A DNA stretch of 64,000 nucleotides, from contig NW_004624742.1 of the NCBI RefSeq assembly GCF_000247695.1, forward strand, positions 9,322,821 to 9,386,820, read 5' to 3'. The position numbers and the translations under genes are program-made. Below the pieces are notes generated by a model. It saw nothing but the letters and a program-made list of their open reading frames with translations, ran no database searches and was not told the origin of the DNA. Source of the stretch: Heterocephalus glaber (taxonomy: Eukaryota > Chordata > Mammalia > Rodentia > Bathyergidae). Below are positions 46,691-57,500 of the stretch, one piece after another. Each line of letters opens with the position of its first letter. Positions within the stretch are counted from its first letter, which is position 1.

Positions 46691-47335
46691 ACAAGAGGAG
46701 CTTCCTATATCATGCAAGTGACATAGGAAACCATGATTGATCTATCTAAACCCTACAAGGTACATTCAGCAAATTTCCTTTGTGAGATCATTGATCCAAG
46801 TCAGACTATTTTATTTGAGATCATGAGTCAATTTCTTTGTTTTGCATTTGTGGTATTGTTATTTTGCTTGATTTTTGGATGGGGTATGAGGTAGAGGAAG
46901 AAGGAGGAAGAACTGAATATACTGAAACAATTATTTTGCCTCTAAAGGGAAGATTGCATTTTACTCAAAACAATAAGAGAATGCATGTTCTGCCATATAC
47001 ATGGTATGCTATGAGAGGTCCAGAAACCACAAAACTTCAAAGCTAGCTTGACACTTAGAAAAAAGTGGGAGAGATTCTACTTGATACCTTCTCGGCACTT
47101 TGTAAGCACAGACCAAGCCACCCTCTACTCTTGTTTCTTATGCTGCACTGAAGAAAGGAGGTTGGTGTTTATTGGAAGATATGTTCCCTCCGAATTCAGT
47201 GATTATGGTTGCTTGACCATAGTCAGTTGGCCAGTTGAGATGAGGCTGGGGTTTGGTATTGGATTCCTTGTCTAGTTGGAATGGGAGCTGGGAGTTGTTT
47301 TCTGGAAGAGCAAATGCCTTCCAGAGGTGTCTACA
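46691..47335. other. Unassigned intergenic or intronic DNA
   Basis: Frames of 69-76 codons on both strands (46837-47368) overlap one another and have no recognisable domain. Confidence 0.45.
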
Positions 47336-47930
47336 TGCTATGGGTTGGGTGTTGTATGAGTCCCCCAAGGGTCCATTGCGATGATGGGAGTGTTAGTACC
47401 CAGGGTGGGACTACTGGGAGGTGCTCCGGAACCTGTAAGATGTGGGGCCTAATGGAATATCTGTGGGTTACTTGATGCCCTCAGAAGGGATTGTGGGATC
47501 CCAGTCACTCTCTAGACTTTCTGTTTAGCTATGTTAAGTGCTTTTGCACACATGTGCTTCTGTCATGTGTTGAGACAGAGAAGGAGGAAGGAAGAGGAGA
47601 GAGAGAAGAAGAAGAAAGAAGAAAAAGAACGAGGAAGGGGAGGAGGGGAGGAGAGGAGGTGAAAAGGGAGGAGAAGAAGCCAGAGAGGAGGAGGGAAGGA
47701 AAGAGAAGGGAAGAGAAGAGAGAGGAGGGGAGGGGAGGGGAGGGGAGAGGAGAGGAGAGTAGAGGAGAGGAGAGGAGAAGAGAAGAGAAACGAGAGTAGA
47801 GATCCCTCACCAGATCTGGGCTGATGCCCATTCAATGCCCTTGAATCTGCAAAACTGTGAGCTGAATAAACCTTTTCTCTTTGCAAGGTTAGCTGTCTTA
47901 GGTTTTTTTTTTTTTGATGAAAGACCATTA
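47336..47930 (+). mobile_element. ERVL-MaLR-type solo LTR expanded by a purine tract, plus strand
   Basis: The 5' part ('tgctatgggttgggtg', 'gagtcccccaagggtcc', 'tgggaggtgctccgg', 'gtggggcctaatgg', 'aagggattgtgggatccc') and the 3' part ('gtgagctgaataaacctttt') match a MaLR LTR in sense orientation, including an AATAAA-type signal at about 47865. Its middle is replaced or expanded by about 230 bases of purines. Confidence 0.85.
47575..47803. repeat. Polypurine (GGA/GAGAA/GGGGA)n tract
   Basis: Nearly all A/G on the plus strand, with an uninterrupted purine run at 47682-47759. Four G4 blocks separated by single A lie at 47727-47745. Frames of 100-126 codons crossing it on both strands are low-complexity artefacts. 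Confidence 0.96.
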
Positions 47931-48194
47931 TGCTATGGTACACATGTACAGTAGACCCAGGTACAGTGAGTGTGGCCTGGAAGCTGGGGAAAGTGGAGGA
48001 GATGGCCAGCAGTCGTGAACATACGGAATACTGATTCTTAGGAGGTAGCGAGGAGAAAGGGAAGAGGTCATTGTCAGTAGCAGTAAGCTTCTACTAAAGT
48101 CTATTGGACTTTAGGGTCAGACCCTGAGTTTCTGGGAAAATGGTTTTGAAATTCTGTAAGTCTAGGCCCAAGTTCTCATTCTGTCTTATATTTG

Positions 48195-48330
48195 ACTGTA
48201 CAATTTGGAGAAAGATTATTTAATCTCTCAGATTGTTAGTTTCTCCTTCCATAAAATGAATTCAAGAGTACCCTGCTGCATTACTGTAAGGATTAAGTAT
48301 TTGTAAATAACTAAACCTTGTCCTCGATAT
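48195..48330 (+). repeat. MIR SINE, plus strand
   Basis: 'agattgttagtttctccttcc', 'aaaatgaattcaagag', 'ctgtaaggattaagtatttg' (partly paraphrased) are the 3' half of MIR. Confidence 0.65.
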
Positions 48331-48479
48331 TCATGAATATTGCTAAGTGAATTGTAGCATCAAGAAGGTAGGTCTGAGCCCGGGGGTGGGCTTCAGACCC
48401 TCACTGTGGGGAGTGCAACTGGGCTTGGGGAACAGACCAAGGCTGACTGTATTAGCTTTGTCATGCCTATGTGGCCAGT

Positions 48480-48590
48480 GATGCTCTAGCTCAAGGACAG
48501 GTTCTTGTCTTACTCATTTTTGTATCTCCTGTATTAGCACAGGACCTAGCATAGTACCTAAATACTTACAGAATTAAACAAATTGAAGAA
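48480..48590 (+). repeat. L2 LINE 3' end, plus strand
   Basis: 'gctcaaggacaggttcttgtc', 'ttttgtatctcctg' and 'agcacaggacctagcatagt' are L2 tail motifs. Confidence 0.75.
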
Positions 48591-49594
48591 AGATGTCATC
48601 TCTTAAATGAATTGCACACTTTCTGTGAACAGTAGAGGCAGACAAACTCTGGCATTTCTTAAAGAGAGCTAAGTTATAAACACTATTATTCATGTAGCTA
48701 TGTGATATTTTTCAGTATTTTTTACATGGCATTTCATATGTGTGGAGCACTTGATTCATTGGGCTGGGTTTATCATAGAGGTAACAGGAGATTATCAGAG
48801 TAAGAGCACAGAGCCCAGTTTGCAAGGAGTTTGGGAAATATATATATATATATTTTTTGGCTCAGATGGAATGCATTTGCATCGCAAGTGTTTCTTGGAG
48901 TTTCAGCGGAAACATCAAGTTGCTCAAGGAGATTTGTTTTCCTTGTTAAAGTCAAATCAAAAGAAATCATCAGTTGTTTCTAAATGAAAGTGTTAATCAC
49001 TTGAAATTTCTAGTTGTAAGGGGGAGCATTTCCTCAGGGTTTATCCCAGGAGCACCCAAAACCTGACTCAGATTTTTCTAACATCATTCAAAGTTCAACA
49101 AAACTGGATTTTTTAAAACAGAATTTCTAAATGAACAAATTTTGCTTGGGGTATGAAAGCATGGGAAGTTTTAGTAAAAAAGATTTCTTGTCTTAACATA
49201 TAAAAAATAGATCACATCAAATATCTTCTTTGTAGCTTATCAATAAATAGGTCCAGCATCAAAATAGACTGGACTGTCATTCATAGCTATCAGTTTTCAT
49301 TTATTCTTTTTAAATGGTAAAGATCTTGGGCATAGGAGTCACCTGAAATATTTTTACTGACTTAGATATCCAAGCAGTGTTACCCTGGTTTCATAGATGT
49401 GCCCCCAAAGTTTTATTTTTTTGGCTGTCTTATAATCACTTATTTCAAAACAATCCAGAGACAACGAATGACTGGACCTAATTGATTTTAGAAATCACAG
49501 TCAGAGCACCTGCAGGAACCTAGTGCTTTCCAGTGAGGAGGTGATAGCACATTTTCTCCCCAATGTCTAGATTAGGCAGGACTTCAGGAGGCAG
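48591..49594. other. Unassigned DNA with a short (TA)n
   Basis: A (TA)n stretch sits at about 48839-48853. Opposed 65- and 81-codon frames at 48742-48987 overlap it and are not supported. Confidence 0.5.
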
Positions 49595-49922
49595 TGATTT
49601 TTATTGGTCATTTAAAAGAAGGATAAACTTGAGTCATTTGTAGGAATATAGATGGCTCTTGAGGCTCTAATGCTAAGTGAAATAAATCAGAGGCAGAAGG
49701 TTAAATATCACATGATTTTTCTAATATGAGAAACCCCAAATAAAAAGAAGAAAATAAAAGAGAGATGGTACCAAAGAGGGAGGTAGGCACTATGGAGATG
49801 AGAAGAGAATTTGAGGAAGGAGTGAAAATGATCAAGACACAATATTTATATGTACCAATTTCCCAGGGGGAATGTAATTATTACATGTTGCAAAAATACA
49901 CTAGTAAAAAAAGAACTATGTA
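49595..49922 (+). mobile_element. L1 3' end, plus strand
   Basis: 'atagatggctcttgaggctc', 'taatgctaagtgaaataaatc' (paraphrased) and 'atcacatgatttttc' are the ORF2 C-terminal to 3' UTR region. 'aatatttatatgtaccaattt' and an A-rich end follow. 5'-truncated and non-coding. Confidence 0.78.
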
Positions 49923-50415
49923 ATAAAGAATAAGAGAAACAAATCAGTCAATGCCACTCTTTTCTGTGGGATGATTTTTAATCATGGTTGCTGCTTCTAA
50001 GCAGCATACTTCATCTTGGGTCCAGTGCTAGAGACTGTCTTGGTTACCCTTTAATGACTCAGGAGAATGGTAGCCAACATTCAATAACTATTCAAGGCTC
50101 AGTTAACAGATGCCATGATAAAATCAAAGATGAAATGCAAAGGACCATGTTAGGTTCTGTAGGAACTAGACCAGAGTATGAAAGATGATCCATGCTTTAG
50201 AAAAGAGTACCATCCTATATAAAGAAAAAAGGCAAATTCAAGGAAGCATTTAAATTACAGTTTTGAACATTTAATAAGAGTAGCAAATCATGTGCATTGT
50301 AAGAGTTATTGGAAGTCAGAGGAGAAGGAAGGGGAGACAGTTTCACCTAGGCTTTGGAGATTGCACTGGACAATGGTAATCACCAATGGTAAGTTATGTA
50401 GCTTATTGTGTATAG
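49923..50415. other. Unassigned intergenic or intronic DNA
   Basis: No gene or repeat recognised. Confidence 0.5.
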
Positions 50416-50489
50416 CAGTGGTGGCAAACCTGTGGCACACATGCCACAGTGGGCTGTTACAGGAAGCTCTAAAATATTCACTATCACTG
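50416..50489. mobile_element. Small non-autonomous hAT element (MITE), 74 bp
   Basis: Left end cagtggtggcaaacc, right end attcactatcactg, an imperfect inverted repeat. Flanks gtgtatag (50408-50415) and gtgtacag (50490-50497) match 7 of 8 and fit the nTnnnnAn hAT target preference. Its first 43 bases resemble those of the element at 22544, but the interior is shorter. Confidence 0.87.
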
Positions 50490-51216
50490 GTGTACAGGTA
50501 CATAGGCCCGCAGACCTTGGAAACAAGATCTTCTCTATGGAGCAAGTGTAGTACCTTAGAAACACTCCAAGGTTGATGGATTTACCCATTGGAGACTTTC
50601 CAATGACTCTAAAGAGACTTGTTATTCTCAGTTGTGCTGTCAGTGTGGACAGAGAATCTAATGGAAACATCCTGCACAAGTTCATCTGGCTGTTCTCTGA
50701 CAGACTCAGATCCTTCCTTCCCCATCTCAGCTGGGCCACCAGCTGCCCATCCTTGGTGGTGCCATGGCTCATTGCTCCAGCACTCCTCATCAGGAGGCAT
50801 GGCAGTCACACTAACAGGTTGTTAAAGAGTTGATTCTAAAATTCTGATATTGCCTCTGGGATACTGAGATTTTTCAAATGAACATCTTTCTCTTAGGCTA
50901 TCTGGTGACATACACAACCCTAAAACAGATTCAGGCATATTCAGTAGGGCTACTTGAACCCCAGAAATTCTGGAGAACTTGCCTACTGCATCCCTTCAGG
51001 ACAAAGAATCCAACAGGTCAAATGATGGGGCTTACATTGCTCTGAGTAGGCATAATTTTAACTGTCTCAAAGAACTGTAATTTAATACCCTATATCAGGG
51101 TATTTATGCAGCCATTTGTGTACATAGATTTCTTTTTGAGCTCTATTTTAGGGCCAATCCTAAACTGGCATTTTTTTCTGAATGATTGGTATATTTTTCT
51201 TTATTGCTTTGTAAAT

Positions 51217-51220
<4 letters not shown>
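50490..51220. other. Unassigned DNA with overlapping chance frames
   Basis: Several frames on both strands (up to 136 codons on the minus strand at 50380-50790) overlap each other. The longest runs through the hAT element, so it is unlikely to be a gene. Confidence 0.45.
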
Positions 51221-51256
<36 letters not shown>

Positions 51257-51271
51257 TGTGTGCGTGTGTGT
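51221..51271. repeat. (TG)n microsatellite
   Basis: About 25 TG units with a TA and a CG interruption. Confidence 0.97.
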
Positions 51272-51287
51272 TTTCTTTCTAGGCTAC

Positions 51288-51395
51288 CTGTAGACTCCTT
51301 GAGGGTAAAAATTACATCTTTAGGAATCATTCATAGAGCCTACCAGATGGATTTAGGCTCCAGTAAGTGCTTCATTTAATTCATAGAGAATTTGT
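51288..51395 (+). repeat. L2 LINE 3' end, plus strand
   Basis: 'tagactccttgagggtaaaaa' (paraphrased), 'agagcctaccagat' and 'cagtaagtgcttcatttaa' resemble the L2 tail. Confidence 0.65.
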
Positions 51396-52102
51396 TTATG
51401 ATTCCTTGCTTTATCCCATCTACTGCTCAAATTCTGGTTTATCTCCTTCCAAAGCTTTATATTTCTTCTTCATGTTTCATTTCATGCTCAGCGTATATGT
51501 GTCTAACCAGTCAACTCCATCTCAGTTCTTTTTATTCCCTTATGTGGAAGCCATTTTAATAGTATTTGTTTCAAGTGAAGGTCTGTTATTCAAAGTAAAC
51601 ACGCAGAACTTGGCTAGAGAAAACTATTTGAATAATATTCACACAGCAATAAACCCTTGAAAATGTAAATATAGAATACAATATTCACAGTTAATAATTC
51701 TATTCACACACTTTAGTGAGTGCTGTTAGACTAGGGTATCGCTAATCATGGAAGAATCATAGTCTATACTAGAAACATTTCATCTGAGAAACCCAAAGAA
51801 CTTTTACTGAAGGTAATTATAGAACTATTTGTTCATAAGAACTACTCTTTTCTTAACAGCTTTTAATATAAAAATAGATGAGTCAGATATGCAAGTAAGT
51901 TTGCATCTGAGGGCTCTGATTTTAGTTTTAATCCTAAAATATAACTTGTGCGATAGGAAAGCACAGCATGGTCATGGGTAAAAAAGGACATGTGGTCCTT
52001 TCTCCACTCCCAGCAGTTAGCTACCTAGGGCTCCCAAAGAGAAGTTTTGTTATTCACCTTCACAGTCCTGGTGGAGAACCAAGAGGTTGTTTTTTTTTCC
52101 TT
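51396..52102. other. Unassigned intergenic or intronic DNA
   Basis: No gene recognised. The 97-codon plus frame 51367-51660 starts within the L2 tail and has no domain. Confidence 0.5.
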
Positions 52103-52227
52103 CCAAGGTGGTTATTATTATTATTACTTTTTTTTTTTGGTACCGGGGATTGAACTCGGGTCATTGCGCTTGCACAGCAGGCAGTGAAACCACTGAGTTA
52201 AATCCCCGGCCCCCCAAGGTGGTTATT
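52103..52227 (-). repeat. Young ID SINE with perfect 14-bp target duplication, minus strand
   Basis: ccaaggtggttatt is repeated at 52103-52116 and 52214-52227. An (ATT)n/T tail leads into ggtaccggggattgaactcg (complement of the 3' end and B box) and ends at 'gttaaatccccggcc' (complement of the A box and 5' end). Close to the ID copies at 41346 and 57083. Confidence 0.96.
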
Positions 52228-52509
52228 TTAAGCTCCAAGATGTTGCGGAAACCATTTGATTGAAATTGTTAATGATTGTGGACTCTTGGTGGAGGTGGGA
52301 GGAAACATTATAATTCTAGAGAAAGTGTTATTCACCTTGTTAAAGGTGATGAATACACTGCTTAGAGAGTTCCGCTCAGTGGCAGGTTCTGGTGGGAAGA
52401 GTACTGAAGGTAGAATCCAAATGTTGGATTTTCAAACTTCTCTGAACTGTGTCATGTTCTAGCTTCTGTGGTTCAGGCAAAGATAATGATAGTAAATGTG
52501 ACAACAGCC

Positions 52510-52740
52510 ATACATATTCAGGTGGTTCTATCTACCAAGTACTTTGCACCTGTCATTCTAATTTTCACTATGCCACCATGTGATAGTTGCTATCTTTTCC
52601 TATTTTATAAATGAGATAGTAGACTTGAGGAGGTTCATAACTTCAATGAATTGGCAGAGTTGGTATTTAAAATCAAGTCTATTTTAGGCCTAAGCTCAAG
52701 CTCCTTCCCTGAGAGCACAATGCTGTAAGAGATTCCCCTA
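52510..52740 (-). repeat. MIR SINE, minus strand
   Basis: 'ttttcctattttataaatgag', 'gacttgaggaggttcataac', 'gaattggcagagttggtattt' (partly paraphrased) follow antisense MIR. Confidence 0.8.
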
Positions 52741-52789
52741 GCTGTTACCATGTTTTAAGCATCTACTGAAAGCCAGTCAACCTAAGAGC

Positions 52790-52930
52790 TTAACACATAT
52801 TATTTCACTTGATTTATATAAAAATGCTACAAGTCCATGATTACACTGCAGATGTGTATAAACAGCCAAAAAGAGGAAAAATGACTTATTCAGATTCATA
52901 AATTTATTACATGGCAGAGACAAGCTAATT
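52790..52930 (-). repeat. MIR SINE fragment, minus strand
   Basis: 'acacatattatttcacttga', 'gaggaaaaatgacttattcag' and 'ttacatggcagagacaag' match antisense MIR. Confidence 0.6.
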
Positions 52931-53489
52931 AGAAAATATATTATTTACTAAATATGTGTTTCTTAAGTTCCCTTCCTTTCACCCACAGGGTCTCCTTTGA
53001 CTTTTATAATTCTCCTGGAGTGATGGTAAGATTGGTATTTTTCTTCCAATGTAAAGATAAGAAAGAAGAACCCTCAAGGGGTTTTCTTGGGTTTTCTGCT
53101 GTCCACAGTTTCTCTCCTGTGACCTTGGCTCTTTTTTTTAGAGGTGGAGCTCCCAAAAGTCATATATCCAACCTTTTTCTTCATTGTCTTTTTATCCACA
53201 GTATCTCCCTTAGGCAATCTATCTAGTCCATGTCATTGAAAACATTGAGTACTCCTCAATTTAAATCTCTACTTTTCTGATTTCCAAATGTCTACATTGG
53301 TGATCATAAATTTAAGTCTCCACCTCTTGGTGTCCTTCTGAGTTTCAGATATCTGAACGTCTTAAAGATATCCCACTTGACATGATTTAAACCAAATTAT
53401 TGATTTTCTAAATACCTGTCTACACCTAGGACTTCCTTACTCTTTCCTAACTCATCAAAAGGTACCATCTCCATGTGATTGCTTAGGGC
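52931..53489. other. Unassigned intergenic or intronic DNA
   Basis: No gene or confident repeat. The 90-codon plus frame at 52954-53226 lacks a domain. Confidence 0.5.
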
Positions 53490-53931
53490 CAAATCTAGGA
53501 GACAACTTTAATTTCTCTTTTTTTCTCACCTTCCTCATCCAAGCTATTTCCCACTTTTCTCCAATTTTGACAGCTATACCACAGCTATACCAATTTTGAC
53601 AGCTATACTCACCTTTATGTCCTTGGTTGAATCTGTATTATCTTTTACTCTGAGTACTGCAGTTGTCTCCTAATTGGTTCTTTGCTATCTCTCTGCTCCA
53701 CCTACATAATTCATTCCACCAAGGCCAGATGACTCTTTTATATTCACCAACTCAGACTATATAAATCTCCCACTTAAAGCCTTCTAATAACTTTCTATTG
53801 TGTTTAGAAAAATCCAACACCTTCCCAGGTTACAACCTGTTTCTGCTCCTTGGTTACCTCATCTTCTCCCAACCCTTCCATTGCACACACCCTCAGCCCA
53901 CGTGGGCTTCATGCTCTTTCCCAAACATGCC
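53490..53931 (+). repeat. L2 LINE 3' region, first part, plus strand
   Basis: 'acttaaagccttctaataac', 'cccaggttacaacctgtttc' and 'atgctctttcccaaacatgc' are L2 3' motifs. Interrupted by an LTR at about 53932 and continued to 54800. Confidence 0.72.
53561..53608. repeat. 29-bp tandem duplication
   Basis: ccaattttgacagctatac occurs at 53561-53579 and again at 53590-53608, a 29-base period. Confidence 0.93.
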
Positions 53932-54432
53932 GTATTAGTCAATCAGTGCTTAGTAGAATCAGATGTAGAAGAGTGCCGAAGACCTGAAGGATTCAGTTAA
54001 GGGATTGGAGCCTATGGCAATGTCCCGTGCTCGTCTGTATCCAGGATCTGCCACAGAAAGATCCAAGGGCAAGTGGTAGAAGCTAAAATGTCTGTGCAGG
54101 AAGACTGAGAGATCTGCATTTGAAGCCAGGAGATGACGTCCAAGATGAAAATGAGGATTGACACTCTCCTGAGGGAAGACAGCAGCCAAAGCTCAGCACT
54201 ATGCAATCTTCCTTTCCTATTCTCTCTCTCTCTCTTTTTTTTTTTGATACGAGGGATCGAACTTGGGACCTTGCACGTGCGAGGTAGGCGGTGGAACCAC
54301 TGAACTAAATCCCCCGGCCTCCCATTCTCCTTTTATGCCATCCCAGCAACAATCCTCAGGTGGATTTTCCACACCCAGAAACATGTTGACTCAGTTCAGC
54401 TGGGTGTTCCCGCTCAAGTTGACCATTAATTA
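53932..54432 (-). mobile_element. Probable LTR, minus strand, split by an ID SINE
   Basis: 'gtattagtcaatcag' at the left, 'gaagacctgaaggattcag' inside, and 'cacacccagaaacatgttga', 'gctcaagttgaccattaa' at the right resemble the antisense order of an abundant mammalian LTR ('ttagtcagggttctcc ... tcaagttgacacc'). An ID SINE lies inside. The frames of 64-76 codons here are not genes. Confidence 0.6.
54221..54321 (-). repeat. ID SINE, minus strand
   Basis: (TC)n and T-rich tail, then 'gagggatcgaacttgggacc' (B box complement) and 'ccactgaactaaatccccc' (A box complement). Flanks 'cctattctc' and 'cccattctc' are a short imperfect target duplication. Confidence 0.93.
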
Positions 54433-54800
54433 GTCTATGCCAAAGCTGTTTCCTTTTGAATGGCTTTTGAATTTTTGAAACACTTAACCCAGATTTGTGC
54501 ATGACTGGCTCTTTCTTTTCACTCAGCTCTCATTTATCAGCTTTTGCCAATGACTTGTTTAAATTAGGCTCCCCCAGCCTTGGCCAGTGACTTAGGATTT
54601 TGTTATTCTATTTCATCCTGTTTGTAGAGCTTATCACTATTTGAAATTATTTACTTTCTTCTTTAAAACACTTACTGTATAATTGTCTGTCTTTCTTAAT
54701 TAGTATAGATCTCAAAGGTCATGAATTGCTTGTACCTTATTTTCTATAGAACAGTGCCTGGTCCATAGTAGACACCCAATTAACATTTACTAATTGTTAA
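54433..54800 (+). repeat. L2 LINE 3' region, second part, plus strand
   Basis: 'atgccaaagctgtttcctttt' (paraphrased), 'gatctcaaaggtcatgaattg', 'cagtgcctggtccatagtag' form the L2 end that completes 53490-53931. Confidence 0.7.
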
Positions 54801-54834
54801 GTCACCGAATGTATACAAAGCATGAGGCAGTGCA

Positions 54835-55040
54835 GGACAGGACAAATTTTGGCTGGATTCAGGCTGAGTTGGTTTTGGGTTCAGGCTTTGTGATTATATC
54901 ACCATAGACAAATTTCTTCTACATAAAATGGAATAGTAATAGCAATTTCCATAGGAGGTTGTTTTGAGGATTGTGTAAAATAATAAACATGAAGTACTTA
55001 GTAAAGTGTCTGGAACAGCAAGGCTCCAATAGTACAGGGT
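54835..55040 (+). repeat. MIR SINE, plus strand
   Basis: 'ggattcaggctgagttgg', 'atcaccatagacaaatttctt', 'gaggattgtgtaaaataa' and 'agtaaagtgtctggaaca' follow MIR. Confidence 0.78.
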
Positions 55041-56974
55041 ATTCTTATAAAGGTACCTTGGTCCTATTATATAAGGCAATGGGAGGAAAGATCCTCATAA
55101 CCTGCATGTTACTAGGTTGGGTCCAGGGATAGAGAGTGAACAAGAAGCTTCACGAATATTGAGTACAGCTGGGCTAGGGTGTAGGTCTGAACATGGCTGA
55201 TAGTTCAGAATGTACTGCTGCATATAACCTGTACATGCTGTGCACGGCACACCTGCAGGAGCATCCCTGACTTACATCTCATGTAGACAGCACCCCCTGG
55301 AGTTGTGTAAAGGTGGCCCTATTACATATTTCCCCCTTTATTTAGTCCAATAGAGGTAAAGAAGCTTATTTAATGTTGCTTGAAATTTCATGACTCTTGG
55401 TTGCCTTTTATCACCAAGGCCTTCCTTTGAATCCCATGCCACTTTATCTTTAAAAGTAGAAGGATTCCTCCCCTACTCCAGTTCTGTCTAAATGTCACAT
55501 GCTGAAATCTCAACAGCCTTCATACTCCTAGTCTTTAAGAATTATGTAGTGACTCTATTTCATAAATTGAAAGTTAAGACACGTTATCTGAAAGTGGAAC
55601 TGACTGCATGGAGTCATTGCAAGTGCTTATGAGCCACACAAGGGCTGGCATGGGTTTCTGAGCATCTTTTTCTTGATTCCTCTGTGCCTCACACTAGCCT
55701 GTTGATGAAGGGTGCTCCATAAATGTGCCCTGTGTGATTGAATGACTCTCAGCATCCTACTCGGTATGAATGAGAATAGACTGGCTCTTCAGGAGACAGT
55801 CCTGACACGAGAAGTCTAGGTAGAAGGTGCACTGCTGCACTGAGTTAGTTGTACAGAAGATAAAGTGCCTTTGTGACATCGCTCCTGGCCTAGTCTGAGA
55901 CACTGACTGTGCTGCTCAACATCAGACAATGTGGTCCTGAGCATTTGCAGTTTAATACCAGATGTTTTCAGGCCACACATGGAGTCAGAGAGTAGCTGGA
56001 CTCTAAGTCCCAAATGGCACAAAATGTCTTGACACAGTGTTTGAAGGTCAAGAGTAAGAAGGTTCAGCTCCTTTCTGAACTTCCTCAGCAAGTTTGATTT
56101 TTATAGCACTGCTCACATTGTAGGCTTTTGATTTTTACCTTCTTAAACTTCTATGTCTAAATATTCTCCTGTCAATGGGGCCAGCGTAATTGTCATTGTC
56201 CTTAATTCTTTTTCTTATTCTCTGACTTCTTAATTCCTGTGATTACCCTCTGGTTTCTAGCTCACATAAGACACAAAATGTATTATAGATTGTGCAGGGT
56301 ACCAAACTCCTGCTCCTCATTTATTTTAAGGGAGTTAATAATAGAATTAAAATATACATATTGCTCCTTCTTTGACTTCTAATGGTTTTTCCCAACTTCT
56401 TTCTAGTACAGTTTCTATTTATAAATGAGAAGAAAACATGTGGGTAGGGGTAATTCATCCTCAATGGAATCTCTATTTCCCCCTGACAGCCCTTTGTGGG
56501 CAATGTATGCCTTATTCAGAAGGCATTCAGATGGCAGAGTCTATCTGCAGGGCTTCTGTAGGTGCCCTCTGCATCCTCTCTGTCTTCTCCTACTGCCAAC
56601 TTGGGAAGAACTTCAGCATCCACAGTGGTTTCTCCTTAAATGTAGCTGCTCTATATGTAGAAAAACGTCTTTCCCAGAAGAGGTTAATCACACTACTTAA
56701 GGCAAATCCACAATAGTTAAAATAGCCCATTAGGAACTCATTCAGGTGTGGCTCCTGTAAATTGACTCCAAATTTGCAAGGGAAAAGAGGAATGCTTGTT
56801 CTAGCACAGGATCTGTCCAAAAATCATGTTACATATTAGGAAGAATTATAGTCTGCTGAAAGCTGTCAAATCTCAAAAAGAATCAATTTCTGTTTGGAAA
56901 ACTTGCTAAAAATGTAGATAGTAACTGTGAATAAGCCTGAATATATATTTTGCTCAAATAGAACAGTACAATAT
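55041..56974. other. Unassigned intergenic or intronic DNA
   Basis: About 1.9 kb with no gene. A possible L2 tail lies at 55680-55745. Minus-strand (55816-56091) and plus-strand (56425-56716) frames of about 90 codons have no recognisable domain. Confidence 0.5.
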
Positions 56975-57100
56975 TATTAGATTCCTTTTAGACTGTATTT
57001 TCCTTGAGGGCAAAAGACATATCTTGATCAACTTTACTATCAGTTTTTAGTATCTTACAAAATACACCTGTACCTTGCACATAGAAATTTTGTTTGGAGG
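56975..57100 (+). repeat. L2 LINE 3' end, plus strand, cut by an ID SINE
   Basis: 'ttttccttgagggcaaaagac' (paraphrased) and 'ctgtaccttgcacatagaaat' are L2 tail motifs. The ID SINE inserted at its end. Confidence 0.75.
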
Positions 57101-57211
57101 GCCAGGGATTTAGCTCAGTGGTTTCGCTGCCTGCTACACAAGCACAAGGACCCAAGTTCGATCCCCGGTACCAAAAAAAACCAACAAAAAACCAAGAAAT
57201 TTTGTTTGGAG
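57083..57211 (+). repeat. Young ID SINE with perfect 17-bp target duplication
   Basis: agaaattttgtttggag is repeated at 57083-57099 and 57195-57211. The body begins ggccagggatttagctcag, carries A and B boxes (tagctcagtgg, gttcgatccc) and ends ggtacc, then A-rich tail with CC interruptions. Confidence 0.97.
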
Positions 57212-57364
57212 TAAAATAGGCTATTTGTATTTAGTTCTATGATTTATATTCTTATATTCAAAGGATATGCAAAGGGTAAAATTTACAAGGAAAAACCATA
57301 GCCCCTTTAAGATGATTGATGGTGCTTTATTTGGACTATGAGGCATATGGGAAACTTACATACA

Positions 57365-57500
57365 AGAGAATTGAGTTCTCATTCACTTTGCCATTAACTA
57401 GTCATGTGACTTTGGTTTCTAACTTTCATCAGCTTTAATTTATTTTAACTTTAAACTGAGGAGGCTGGAGCTAAGTACCTAATAGTTCTAAAATTCATCT
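57365..57500 (+). repeat. MIR SINE, plus strand
   Basis: 'gccattaactagtcatgtgac' (paraphrased) then 'tttggtttctaactttcatc' and 'aaactgaggaggctggag' follow MIR. Confidence 0.82.

Noticed and set aside
47491..47943. Frames of 100-126 codons on both strands
   Set aside because: All cross the polypurine tract, which lacks stops by composition; they are low-complexity artefacts inside an LTR.
50380..50790. 136-codon minus-strand frame
   Set aside because: Runs through the hAT MITE and overlaps several competing frames; no recognisable domain.
57099..57178. Functional tRNA gene suggested by A and B boxes
   Set aside because: The ID SINE body has an A-tail and target duplications and does not fold as a complete tRNA with an acceptor stem; the same applies to other ID copies.
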